A DNA stretch of 64,000 nt from assembly GCA_910587665.1 (NCBI GenBank), contig CAJUMZ010000011.1:24489-88488 (forward strand). Reading direction: 5' to 3'. Made by a program: the position numbers and the translations under genes. How positions within the stretch are numbered: position 1 is the first letter of the stretch; the number at the start of each line of letters is the position of its first letter. Positions 8,008 to 16,866 of the stretch are shown here, piece after piece. The notes below the pieces were generated by a model that made no database searches, was not told where the DNA came from, and was given only the letters and a program-made list of their open reading frames with translations. The stretch is from an uncultured Muribaculum sp. Lineage in GTDB: Bacteria > Bacteroidota > Bacteroidia > Bacteroidales > Muribaculaceae.

Positions 8008-9849
8008 TTGAGCAGAGCAATACTTAAACTGTTAGTGATATTTGTGTGTTTTGTGGCATTTTTCGTGCTGCAAAAAATCCTTTTTATGTCTGTCTATTGT
8101 GAGGATATCAATGCCGGGTCATTTGCAGATTATTTAAGCGTGATATGGCATGGGTTGCCGATGGATTGTTCGATTGCGGGGTATCTTACAGTCATACCTG
8201 CGCTGATAATTATAGGTCAGTTATGGACTGCCGGAAGATGGCTCGTGGTCATTGAGAATGTATATTTCGCAATAATTGCCTTGCTTCTGGCTGTTATTTT
8301 CTGTCTTGATCTTGTGCTGTACCGTTATTGGGGATTCAAGCTTGATATGACTCCGGTATTCTACTTTGTTTCATCTCCGGGGGCTGCTATGGCGAGTGCG
8401 GCATGGTATGAGGCATTGTGCGGTGTGATGCTGATGCTTCTCGAGGGGGCGGTGGCTTATCTGTTGTTGACCTATGTGTCGCGAAAAATACGTGTTTTAC
8501 CCGTTAAAAAGGTTTCGGCTACGATAGTCATGGTGCTCCTTACGGCAATGCTTTTCATCCCGATTCGTGGTGGATTCACCGTGTCGGCGATGAACCTCAG
8601 CCGTGCATATTTCAGCCAAAACCAGCGTCTTAATCATTCCGCAGTCAATCCGGCGTTCAGCCTGATGTATTCAGCTACCCATCAGCATGATTTCGGTGCA
8701 CAATACCGATTTATGACCGAAGAGGAGACATCTGGTGCGTTACGTGACCTTGACAATGCCGCAATTTTTTCGCCGGCACTATCTGCCGACTCGTTGCCGC
8801 TTCTTAACACCGGTCGCCCTGACATATATATAGTCATACTTGAAAGCTTTTCTGCTCATCTTTTGCCATCTCTCGGTGGAGAACCAATAGCTCTCGGACT
8901 TGATTCGCTTGCCCGCGAGGGACTTAGCTTCACGTCGATATATGCCAACAGTTTCCGTACCGACCGTGGCATCCCCTCGATTCTTAGCGCTTTTCCCGCC
9001 CAGCCGTCAATGAGCCTGATGAAATATGTCGAGAAAACCGAAAATCTCCCGTCGCTTCCGGGTGAACTTAAAAAGGCGGGCTATGAGCCGTCGTATTTCT
9101 ATGGCGGTGATGCAAATTTTACCAACATGCAGGCTTATCTGGTCAATGCCGGATTTGAAAAGATAATATCTGACAGGGATTTTACGTTAAAAGAACGTGC
9201 AAGCAAGTGGGGCGCACATGACAATCTGCTTTTTGACAAGGTGCTTGCCGATGTCAAGGCTTCATCGGAGGCAAAGCCTCAGCTTAGGGTGATACAGACA
9301 TCAAGCAGTCACGAGCCGTTTGAGGTGCCCTATCGTTCGCCGCGATTTGCCGATGCTCCGGAGAAAAATGCGTTTGCATTTACCGACAGTTGTCTTTTTG
9401 CATTTGTCGACTCCCTGCGTGAGCTTCCCGGCTTCGATCGGTCGCTCGTGGTGTTAGTGCCTGACCACCAAGGATGTTTCCCCCCCTATCTTGCGGATGT
9501 GGTGAAGCGTCACCATATACCCCTCGTTATGTTGGGTGGGGCTCTCAACCGCAAGGCAATGACCGATCCCACCCCCGGCTCGCAGATCGACATTGCCGCA
9601 ACCCTGCTCGGTGCAATGGGATTGGATCACAGTCGGTTGAGATATAGCAAGGATTTGCTCTCGCCGGGTCCACACTATGCCGTGATTTCCGATCCGTCGA
9701 CAATCGGCATAGTCACTGCGACTGACACGATTGTCTACAACTGTGACGCGGAGCAGCGGATCGCAGCGGGCGGAAACAATGCCGACACGGTTGAACGGGG
9801 CGCCAAGGCATACTTGCAAAAACTTTATGACAATATAGAAAACCTTTAA
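8008..9849 (+). CDS. LTA synthase family membrane sulfatase-fold protein
   Basis: A 613-residue protein with about five N-terminal membrane helices (to about residue 190) and a C-terminal alkaline phosphatase/sulfatase domain on the outer face. PDIYIVILESFSAHL carries the metal-binding Asp/Glu start of the domain. FRTDRGIPSILSAFP contains the threonine nucleophile position of the LtaS family, and later VPDHQG and a His-rich stretch supply metal ligands. In Gram-negatives such proteins transfer phosphoglycerol or phosphoethanolamine to glycans or lipids; the acceptor here is unknown. The only start in this frame before the first helix is TTG at 8008, because an in-frame stop lies at 7984. A PAP2 phosphatase follows 16 bp downstream. 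Confidence 0.85.
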   Translation: MSRAILKLLVIFVCFVAFFVLQKILFMSVYCEDINAGSFADYLSVIWHGLPMDCSIAGYLTVIPALIIIGQLWTAGRWLVVIENVYFAIIALLLAVIFCLDLVLYRYWGFKLDMTPVFYFVSSPGAAMASAAWYEALCGVMLMLLEGAVAYLLLTYVSRKIRVLPVKKVSATIVMVLLTAMLFIPIRGGFTVSAMNLSRAYFSQNQRLNHSAVNPAFSLMYSATHQHDFGAQYRFMTEEETSGALRDLDNAAIFSPALSADSLPLLNTGRPDIYIVILESFSAHLLPSLGGEPIALGLDSLAREGLSFTSIYANSFRTDRGIPSILSAFPAQPSMSLMKYVEKTENLPSLPGELKKAGYEPSYFYGGDANFTNMQAYLVNAGFEKIISDRDFTLKERASKWGAHDNLLFDKVLADVKASSEAKPQLRVIQTSSSHEPFEVPYRSPRFADAPEKNAFAFTDSCLFAFVDSLRELPGFDRSLVVLVPDHQGCFPPYLADVVKRHHIPLVMLGGALNRKAMTDPTPGSQIDIAATLLGAMGLDHSRLRYSKDLLSPGPHYAVISDPSTIGIVTATDTIVYNCDAEQRIAAGGNNADTVERGAKAYLQKLYDNIENL

Positions 9850-9865
9850 ATACTGACACTCTGCA

Positions 9866-10579
9866 ATGATAGAATATCTTAATCAACTTGACACATCGGT
9901 ACTCCTGTTTTTCAACGGGATGCACTCGCCGTTTTTTGACAGGTTCATGATGCTGTGTACCGGTAGATTCATTTGGATACCAATGTATGTGACTATACTG
10001 TTTATCCTTTTAAAGTCATTCCGACCGAAACTCGTGCTGCTCTATGCCGTGGCAATAGCACTTGCCATAACCTTGACCGATCAGACATGTTCGTCGTTGA
10101 TCCGCCCTCTGGTCGAGCGCATGCGACCGTCTAATATTGAAAATCCACTTTCGGCATATCTGCATATCGTCGACGGCTATCGTGGGGGGCGTTACGGATT
10201 TCCATCCTGTCATGCCGCCAACTCGTTTGCTCTCGCCGTGTTTATTGTATGCCTTGTCCGTAGATGGAGGCTTGCGATATTTATCTTCGGATGGGCGATA
10301 CTGAATTCTTATTCGCGGCTTTATCTTGGCGTGCATTATCCCGGCGACCTGTTGGTGGGAGCTATGATAGGATCCGCTTTCGGATATCTATGTTATCGCT
10401 TGACTTTGCTGTTTAATACAGAATCGGGAGGCATTGTGACCAGCAGTTACCGTACACCAGTGTTCCGGCTCACCCTTCAGCCGTTTCAGCAGACTATCGG
10501 TATAACCGTGGGCGATATCATGATCCTCACCGGCACCATGACGCTGTTCATAATCACCGCCACCTCATTCATGTGGTAA
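9866..10579 (+). CDS. PAP2 superfamily membrane phosphatase
   Basis: A 237-residue integral membrane acid phosphatase. All three PAP2 motifs are visible: motif 1 IRPLVERMRP (the usual Lys replaced by Arg), motif 2 FPSCHAAN and motif 3 SRLYLGVHYPGDLL with the catalytic His and Asp. About six membrane segments surround them. Such enzymes remove phosphate from undecaprenyl pyrophosphate, phosphatidylglycerol phosphate or lipid A. The gene is 16 bp behind the LTA-synthase-like gene, so the two probably form an operon acting on lipid-linked phosphates. Substrate cannot be read from sequence. Confidence 0.88.
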   Translation: MIEYLNQLDTSVLLFFNGMHSPFFDRFMMLCTGRFIWIPMYVTILFILLKSFRPKLVLLYAVAIALAITLTDQTCSSLIRPLVERMRPSNIENPLSAYLHIVDGYRGGRYGFPSCHAANSFALAVFIVCLVRRWRLAIFIFGWAILNSYSRLYLGVHYPGDLLVGAMIGSAFGYLCYRLTLLFNTESGGIVTSSYRTPVFRLTLQPFQQTIGITVGDIMILTGTMTLFIITATSFMW

Positions 10580-10681
10580 CAAGGGTAGGCTGAGGGTGGC
10601 GTTTTGCGCTTTAAAAGCTGATTTCGCTGACCTTTTTCATGATTTTTGACGGTAACGGTTACAACTTAGGGTTATTTTTTA

Positions 10682-10689
10682 TACTTTTG
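10682..10689 (+). promoter_or_regulatory. -7 promoter element of maeB
   Basis: TACTTTTG matches TAnnTTTG 29 nt before the ATG at 10719. The upstream -33 region is not a good match to TTTG. Confidence 0.45.
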
Positions 10690-10718
10690 CACTGAAATAT
10701 TACAAGAACGAGAATATC

Positions 10719-13010
10719 ATGTCAAAAGTAACAAAAGAGATGGCCCTCGAGTATCACCGCGAGGGTAAGCCGGGCAAAATAGAAGTTGTGCCCACCGTAC
10801 CTTATTCTTCCCAACAGGATCTTGCGCTCGCCTATTCTCCGGGTGTTGCATATCCTTGCCTTGAAATCGAACAACGCCCCCAGGATGCCTATGAGTATAC
10901 CGACAAGGGCAATCTTGTGGCTGTAATAAGCAATGGCACCGCGGTCCTCGGTCTCGGTGACATAGGTGCGCTTGCCGGTAAGCCGGTGATGGAAGGCAAG
11001 GCGCTGCTCTTTAAGATCTTCGCGGGTCTCGACTGCTTCGATATTGAAGTCAACGAGAAAGATCCCGACAAATTCATACAGGTAGTAAAGGCTATCTCGC
11101 CTACTTTCGGAGGTATCAACCTTGAGGATATCAAAGCTCCGGAATGCTTTGAGATAGAACGCCGCTTGAAGGAGGAGTGTGACATACCGGTAATGCACGA
11201 TGACCAACACGGTACTGCCATAATATCCGGGGCCGGACTGCTCAATGCCCTTGAGATCCAGGGCAAGAACATAGCTGATGTTCGGCTTGTAGTCAACGGA
11301 GCCGGTGCCGCTGCGGTAAGCTGCACGAAGCTGTACATAGCACTTGGAGTGCGTCCTGAAAATGTGGTGATGTGTGACTCCAAGGGTGTCATCAACAAGA
11401 AGCGTACCAATCTCAATGCACAGAAACTTGAGTTTGCCACCGACCGCGATATCAACACCCTTGCCGAGGCGATGGTTGGTGCCGACGTGTTCCTTGGGCT
11501 TTCTGTAAAAGATGTCGTGACTCCCGAAATGGTGAAGTCGATGGCACCGAAGCCTATCGTGTTTGCCCTTGCCAACCCTGACCCGGAAATAGCCTACGAC
11601 ACGGCGATACAGTCGCGCCCCGACCTTATATTTGCGACCGGTCGTTCCGACTATCCTAACCAGATTAATAATGTGCTTGGATTCCCCTATATATTCCGTG
11701 GCGCGCTTGATTCCGGCGCCACTGTAATCAACGAAGATATGAAACTTGCCGCCGTAAAGGCTATCGCCGATCTTACCAAAGAGCCGGTGCCTTCGGTGGT
11801 AAATGCCGCCTACGGCATGTCAAACCTTCACTTCGGGCGTGATTACATACTCCCCAAGCCGCTTGACCCCCGCTTGCTGACAGCTGTTGCTCCCGCTGTT
11901 GCGCGCGGTGCTATGGAGTCGGGTGTGGCAAAACGCCCCATTACCGACTGGGAAGCCTACAACGAGCAGCTCCGCCGCCGTATGGGCTATGACAACCAGC
12001 TTATGCGCGGATTCACCGAGACTGCACAGCGCAATCCCAAGCGTGTCGTATTCGCCGAGGCAAACACCGACAACATGCTCCGTGCCGCTGTCAGCGCATA
12101 TCAGGAGGGCATCTGTATACCGGTGCTGCTCGGCAACGAGGAGATGATCGAGAAGCGTGCCGCGCGCCTTGGAGTCAATATCGAGGGTATAGAGATTGTC
12201 AACCTTCGTCATGACCGCGAGGCCGATCGCCGCTCACGCTATGCAACGGTATTGACCGAAAAACACCAGCGCGACGGCATGACCTACCGTCAGGCTCTTG
12301 AGCTGATGTTTGACCGCAACTATTTCGGTATGATGATGGTAGAGTGTGGCGACGCCGACGCAATGCTTGCCGGTACATATTCGGGAAATCTCACACCTGC
12401 AGAAATCGCCAAGGAGGTAATCGGCATACGGCCCACCTACGAGCATTTCGCTACAATGCACATATTGCAGACACAGCGTGGCGTATACTTCATCGCCGAC
12501 ACCACAATCAACAGCCATCCCGACGAAGATACCCTCTTCGATATCGCCCGTCTTGCCCGCAACTCGGTGGAATATTTCGCCCACGATCCGGTCATGGCAT
12601 TGGTGTCATACTCCAACTTCGGCGCAAGCAAGCTCCACGGCTCGCGTATCGTGCATAACGTGGCAGCCCGCATGCAGGAGATGTATCCGGAGCTTCCTGT
12701 CGACGGAGAAATGCAGATTGACTTTGCTCTCAATAATAAGGTGCGCGATACCAACTATCCGTTTAACCGCTTGAAAGGCAAGGATGTCAATACCCTTATA
12801 TTCCCGAACCTAAGCTCGGCCAACACTGCGTGGAAGATGCTTCTTTCAATGGGTGTGGGAGAGGTTATCGGTCCGATCCAGATGGGTCTAAACAAGCCTA
12901 TTCACTTCATCAGCGTGGATGCTGCCGTACGTGACATAGTAAATCTTACAACTATTGCCGTAATTGACGCTGCCGTGATTGAAAAAGTCGGCAACGATCA
13001 CGATAAATAA
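10719..13010 (+). CDS. maeB: NADP-dependent malic enzyme with phosphotransacetylase-like C-terminal domain
   Basis: A 763-residue MaeB-type enzyme that decarboxylates malate to pyruvate with NADP+. The N-terminal part (about 1-420) is the malic enzyme: SPGVAYPCLEIE, the metal-binding HDDQHGTAIISGAGLLNAL, and a Rossmann stretch VVNGAGAAAVSC. The C-terminal part (about 430-763) resembles phosphotransacetylase (RVVFAEANTDNMLRAA onward), as in Escherichia coli MaeB, where it is regulatory and not catalytic. Length agrees with the E. coli enzyme. It is monocistronic and followed by a terminator at 13025-13060. Confidence 0.95.
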   Translation: MSKVTKEMALEYHREGKPGKIEVVPTVPYSSQQDLALAYSPGVAYPCLEIEQRPQDAYEYTDKGNLVAVISNGTAVLGLGDIGALAGKPVMEGKALLFKIFAGLDCFDIEVNEKDPDKFIQVVKAISPTFGGINLEDIKAPECFEIERRLKEECDIPVMHDDQHGTAIISGAGLLNALEIQGKNIADVRLVVNGAGAAAVSCTKLYIALGVRPENVVMCDSKGVINKKRTNLNAQKLEFATDRDINTLAEAMVGADVFLGLSVKDVVTPEMVKSMAPKPIVFALANPDPEIAYDTAIQSRPDLIFATGRSDYPNQINNVLGFPYIFRGALDSGATVINEDMKLAAVKAIADLTKEPVPSVVNAAYGMSNLHFGRDYILPKPLDPRLLTAVAPAVARGAMESGVAKRPITDWEAYNEQLRRRMGYDNQLMRGFTETAQRNPKRVVFAEANTDNMLRAAVSAYQEGICIPVLLGNEEMIEKRAARLGVNIEGIEIVNLRHDREADRRSRYATVLTEKHQRDGMTYRQALELMFDRNYFGMMMVECGDADAMLAGTYSGNLTPAEIAKEVIGIRPTYEHFATMHILQTQRGVYFIADTTINSHPDEDTLFDIARLARNSVEYFAHDPVMALVSYSNFGASKLHGSRIVHNVAARMQEMYPELPVDGEMQIDFALNNKVRDTNYPFNRLKGKDVNTLIFPNLSSANTAWKMLLSMGVGEVIGPIQMGLNKPIHFISVDAAVRDIVNLTTIAVIDAAVIEKVGNDHDK

Positions 13011-13024
13011 CAACCGTCTCAATC

Positions 13025-13060
13025 AAGGTCGTTAAGGTCATTCATGGCTTTAACGACCTT
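13025..13060 (+). terminator. Rho-independent terminator of maeB
   Basis: A perfect 11-bp stem (13025-13035 with 13050-13060) with a 14-nt loop, ending in a short T run, 14 bp after the maeB stop. Confidence 0.8.
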
Positions 13061-13063
13061 TTT

Positions 13064-13147
13064 CGTATATTTGCATAAATGCAATATACTCACGCTCGGC
13101 AATGCTCAAAAAATTTGGCATTGCTCTCGACTTTATTCGTATATTTG
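13064..13147 (+). repeat. Promoter-bearing intergenic repeat, diverged copy
   Basis: CGTATATTTGC occurs at both ends of this stretch. Between the copies lie ATACTCACGCT, GGC-ATGC and a CTCGACTT-containing part. The same order of motifs recurs at 43949-44053. The second TATATTTG (13140-13147) is a -7 box 31 nt before the metallopeptidase ATG, with TTTG at 13114-13117 (22-nt spacing, one longer than ideal). The module therefore probably supplies the promoter of the next gene. Confidence 0.6.
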
Positions 13148-13177
13148 CGTTATTACTTGTAAACTAAACTTACGATC

Positions 13178-14050
13178 ATGCGACTGAACGGAAGACGACA
13201 AAGCTCCAACATTGACGACCGCCGCGGACAAAGAAGCGGTTTTTCTGCCAAGGCGGGAGGTCTTGGCATAGGTGGCTTAATAATAGTCGGTATAATCACC
13301 TGGCTGATGGGTGGAAATCCGCTTGATGTGCTTAATGGCGGTGTAAGCTCCGCGCTCGGCGGTAGTCCGACTGCTGAAGAGTATGTGCCGACACCTCAGG
13401 AAGAGGAGCTTGCGCGTTTCTCACGTCAGATACTCGCATCTACTGAGGACGTGTGGACCGAGGAGTTCCGAAAAATGGGGCTCACATATGAGGCTCCCAC
13501 GCTCGTACTTTTTAACGGCGCTGTGCAGAGCGGATGTGGTAACGCAACGGCATCTACCGGTCCATTTTATTGCTCTGCCGACGAGTGTCTTTACATCGAC
13601 CTGTCGTTTTTCAGCCAGATGCGCCAGACTCTTGGATCTGACGGCGACTTTGCCTATGCCTACGTGATAGCCCACGAGGTAGGTCACCATGTGCAACATC
13701 TGCTCGGAACCCTTGATAAGGCACATTCCCGCATGTCGCGTATGAGTCAGACCGATGCCAACAAGGAAAGTGTGCGTATAGAGCTGCAAGCCGACTACCT
13801 TGCTGGAGTCTGGGGGCATCACGAAAACCGCATGTTTAATTCTCTCGAAGAGGGCGACCTTGAGGAGGCTATCAATACCGCGTCGGTGATCGGCGACGAT
13901 TACCTTCAGAAGAAAGCGCAAGGCTACGTTGTGCCTGACGCGTTCAATCACGGGCGTTCCGACCAGCGTATGCGTTGGCTCAAGAAAGGTCTCCAGACCG
14001 GTGACGTGTCACTTGGCGATACTTTCTCACAACCATATAATTCGCTGTAA
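13178..14050 (+). CDS. Putative neutral zinc metallopeptidase (YpfJ family)
   Basis: A 290-residue protein of the YpfJ/zinc metallopeptidase family. The N-terminus MRLNGRRQSSNIDDRRG is followed by one membrane helix (about residues 27-45) and a Gly/Ser-rich linker, the usual family start. The zinc site is AHEVGHHVQH (HExxH near residue 164), with a downstream ELQADYLAGVWGHH segment providing the third ligand. Length is normal. The active domain is expected outside the cytoplasm. Substrates are not known for the family. It stands alone between maeB and the GH43 gene. Confidence 0.9.
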   Translation: MRLNGRRQSSNIDDRRGQRSGFSAKAGGLGIGGLIIVGIITWLMGGNPLDVLNGGVSSALGGSPTAEEYVPTPQEEELARFSRQILASTEDVWTEEFRKMGLTYEAPTLVLFNGAVQSGCGNATASTGPFYCSADECLYIDLSFFSQMRQTLGSDGDFAYAYVIAHEVGHHVQHLLGTLDKAHSRMSRMSQTDANKESVRIELQADYLAGVWGHHENRMFNSLEEGDLEEAINTASVIGDDYLQKKAQGYVVPDAFNHGRSDQRMRWLKKGLQTGDVSLGDTFSQPYNSL

Positions 14051-14096
14051 CACCGCGCAATAAGTTTCTACTGTCTAAATACCATAAAGACCAATC

Positions 14097-15653
14097 ATGA
14101 AAAAAGTAATTTTTGCTGTCATGGCGTTGCTATGCTCTGCCGTGGCGTCAGCCGACTCCGATCTGCGTTGGGGTGATCTGGGTGACGGTACATTTGCCAA
14201 TCCTGTGCTTAACGCCGACTATTCCGATCCCGATGTGATACGCGTCGGCGACAAGTATTATATGACTTGTTCCGAATTTCATTATATGGGGATGCTTGTC
14301 CTTGAATCGGATGACATGGTGAACTGGCGTATAATAAGCCGTGTATACGACAGTATTGACCTGCCGGGATATTCCGACATGAAGAAATATGCCTCCGGTA
14401 CGTGGGCTCCCGCGCTTAGATATCACGATGGTAAATACTGGATATTTGTATGTACTCCCGATGAGGGGCTTTTTATGACAACCGCCACCGATCCTGCCGG
14501 ACCATGGGCGCCGCTGCATATGGTAAAAGGGATTGAGAAGTGGGAAGATCCGTGTCCGTTTTGGGATGAAGACGGAAAAGCATATTTAGGGCGTAGCCGT
14601 CACGGAGCCGGTCCGATAATCATCCACCGCATGAGCCCCGACGGGCGTGGGCTGCTTGACGACGGCGTGGAGGTGTACCGGGGGCCCGTAGCCGAGGGCA
14701 CGAAGATATTCAAGCGCGACGGTTATTACTACATGAGCATCCCCGAAGGAGGGGTAAGCAAAGGATGGCAGACAGTGCTCCGTTCCAAGGATATCTATGG
14801 TCCTTACGAAAAGCGGCGTGTGCTTGAACGCGGCACTACAGAGATCAACGGCCCCCATCAGGGTGCGCTTGTCGACACCCCCGACGGCGAGTGGTGGTTT
14901 TATCATTTTCAGTCGGCAGGACCGCGAGGCAGGGTGCTTCACTTGCAACCGGTCGTGTGGCGCGACGGGTTTCCCGAGATCGGAATCGACTATGACGGTA
15001 ATGGGGTCGGCGAGCCGGTGAAAGTGTGTCGCAAACCCTCCACCGGGACCAACCAAAAGCCTTTTGTCCCTCAGGCATCTGATGAGTTTTCCGGCAGCAA
15101 GCCCGGCATTCAGTGGCAGTTCAACCATAATCCCGATTCGGCTTTCGTCTCTGTCGGTGACGGGTGGCTTAACATAGTTCCGCAACAGGCTCCCCGCTTG
15201 CGTGTGGCTAAAAATCAGCTTGTGCAGAAAATCATGGGGTATCGCAGCAGTGCGTTGACCAAGGTGGATTTCTCGCAGTTGCCCGACGGAGGAAGATGCG
15301 GAGTTGTGTCGATAGGTAAGAGGCATATCGGTGCCGGCGTGGAAAATCGCGACGGTAAGAAAGCTCTATACATGGAGATTGACAGTGTTGCGCAAAGCTA
15401 TGCTCTTCCCGTTGAGTGTGACACGGTAATCCTGCGTCTTGACATTGACACGGAGGCAAATGTCAACCAATATTTCTATAGTCTTGACGGCACGTCATTC
15501 CTGCCGCTCGGCGACCCGTTTGCCACCGAGGCTCATGACTGGAAGGGCAACCATATAGGACTTTATTGCTATACTACCGGCTCTTCCGACGGAAAAGCCT
15601 CTTTCGATTATTTCCGCTATACCCACGACGGCCCTTCCGCCGAAGCGCATTGA
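14097..15653 (+). CDS. Exported glycoside hydrolase family 43 protein with C-terminal beta-sandwich
   Basis: A 518-residue secreted hydrolase with a signal peptide (residues 1 to about 19, cleavage near SAVASA-DS). The five-bladed propeller domain begins NPVLNADYSDPDVIRVG, with the general base Asp of GH43. The pKa-tuning Asp lies in WEDPCPFWDEDG, and the acid Glu is in GPVAEGTKIFKRDGYYYMS near residue 200. The C-terminal 190 residues form the beta-sandwich usual in beta-xylosidase/arabinofuranosidase-type GH43. It probably removes xylose or arabinose from plant xylan fragments in the periplasm. There is no SusC/SusD pair next to it, so it is not in an obvious polysaccharide utilization locus. 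Confidence 0.9.
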   Translation: MKKVIFAVMALLCSAVASADSDLRWGDLGDGTFANPVLNADYSDPDVIRVGDKYYMTCSEFHYMGMLVLESDDMVNWRIISRVYDSIDLPGYSDMKKYASGTWAPALRYHDGKYWIFVCTPDEGLFMTTATDPAGPWAPLHMVKGIEKWEDPCPFWDEDGKAYLGRSRHGAGPIIIHRMSPDGRGLLDDGVEVYRGPVAEGTKIFKRDGYYYMSIPEGGVSKGWQTVLRSKDIYGPYEKRRVLERGTTEINGPHQGALVDTPDGEWWFYHFQSAGPRGRVLHLQPVVWRDGFPEIGIDYDGNGVGEPVKVCRKPSTGTNQKPFVPQASDEFSGSKPGIQWQFNHNPDSAFVSVGDGWLNIVPQQAPRLRVAKNQLVQKIMGYRSSALTKVDFSQLPDGGRCGVVSIGKRHIGAGVENRDGKKALYMEIDSVAQSYALPVECDTVILRLDIDTEANVNQYFYSLDGTSFLPLGDPFATEAHDWKGNHIGLYCYTTGSSDGKASFDYFRYTHDGPSAEAH

Positions 15654-15735
15654 ATTCGGCCACGGTTAAACTTTTTAAGCGTTTAAAGTCTTATTATATA
15701 GATAGACCCCATTTCTTAACTTAACAATAACGGCT

Positions 15736-16767
15736 ATGAATGGTATTTTGAAGAAGATTGCCGTGGCTTTCCTTAGCCTGGCATTAATGACGCCGATGGT
15801 AGACGCGCAGAATCATCGTACTTCGGGAAACCGGGGTGGTAATCATACTACTGCGCAGCGTCCTTCGGGTAACCGACCTTCTGCCCGACCGACGGGTGGC
15901 AACACCGGTAATCCCGGCAATTATCGCCCGGGCAATAACAATAATAACCGACCGAATCATAATAATCGACCAAATAATAACCGACCGGGCAACAATGGCG
16001 GCAGTAATAAGCCGGGTAATAACCATAAGCCTGATCGCCCCGGTAACAACGGTGGCAATCATCGTCCTGACCGCCCGGGCAACAATGGCGGAAACCACAA
16101 GCCGGGTAACAACCACCGCCCTGACCGTCCCGGTAATAACGGAAGCCATCGTCCCGGTAACAATCATCGCCCCGGCAATGACTGGCATTTCGGTCGCCCG
16201 AACGGCGGTCACGGACACGTCACTCCGCCGCGCCCCGGTCATCCTCACCGGCCGCCGATGATTGCGCCTCCGATGCGCCCCCACCGTCCGATAGCACACG
16301 GCTGGACACGCCCCGTGCCACCGCCGGCATGGCGCCCACGCCCTCATGCGCCGTCGATTTCGGCTATTCTCGGCATCACGTTCGGGACAGCGTTCGGCGC
16401 ATCGCTTGATTATCTGTACGGTCGCGGATATGTGGTTGACGGATATGGTGACAACCGTGTATACCTACGCGATGTCAACCAGTTCAATTATTACTGGCCT
16501 GACGCGACGCTGTATTACGGCAACGGAGTGCTGACCCGTTCGGAGTTCCTGTACTCTACGTCTTATCCCGACATGATACGATACAATTCGCTTTATAATT
16601 CGTTGATGGGTACGTACGGGTCGCCTGTGAACTATGTCACCAACGGGGCTTCGATCACCGCAACATGGTTTGCACCAAACCGCGGATACGTCACCCTCCA
16701 GTATGCCCCGCAATACTCTGTAGGAGGCGCACTCCGCTATTTCACAACCATTACTTTCGGCCTATAA
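15736..16767 (+). CDS. Exported protein with Asn/Gly/Pro/Arg-rich repeat region, unknown function
   Basis: I do not recognise this 343-residue protein. It has a signal peptide (about residues 1-24, ending MVDAQ). A low-complexity stretch of about 140 residues follows, built from short variants of RPGNN, HKPDRPGNNGGN and NNRPN. A His/Pro/Arg-rich linker leads to a C-terminal domain of about 150 residues rich in Tyr, starting ISAILGITFGTAFGASLDYLYG. The frame is clearly coding because the ordered C-terminal domain continues in the same frame. The repeat region is prone to copy-number change. A role at the cell surface is plausible, but nothing specific can be claimed. Confidence 0.75.
   Translation: MNGILKKIAVAFLSLALMTPMVDAQNHRTSGNRGGNHTTAQRPSGNRPSARPTGGNTGNPGNYRPGNNNNNRPNHNNRPNNNRPGNNGGSNKPGNNHKPDRPGNNGGNHRPDRPGNNGGNHKPGNNHRPDRPGNNGSHRPGNNHRPGNDWHFGRPNGGHGHVTPPRPGHPHRPPMIAPPMRPHRPIAHGWTRPVPPPAWRPRPHAPSISAILGITFGTAFGASLDYLYGRGYVVDGYGDNRVYLRDVNQFNYYWPDATLYYGNGVLTRSEFLYSTSYPDMIRYNSLYNSLMGTYGSPVNYVTNGASITATWFAPNRGYVTLQYAPQYSVGGALRYFTTITFGL
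15820..16180 (+). repeat. Degenerate short tandem repeats encoding RPGNN-type units
   Basis: Within the preceding gene, blocks such as CCCGGTAACAA and CGTCCTGACCG recur at irregular short intervals and encode Asn/Gly/Pro/Arg units. No unit is perfectly conserved. Confidence 0.65.
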
Positions 16768-16866
16768 CGCGAAAGCAATCTTATCTACTTTTCCGGGAAA
16801 GTGTATGCTTTAAGCGTCGCTTTTTCGGAAAATTGTATGGCGATAGGTGTATAAGGAATCAACTGT

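Noticed and set aside
15820..16180. CRISPR or satellite array.
   Set aside because: The repeats are short and degenerate and continue an open coding frame into an ordered C-terminal domain.
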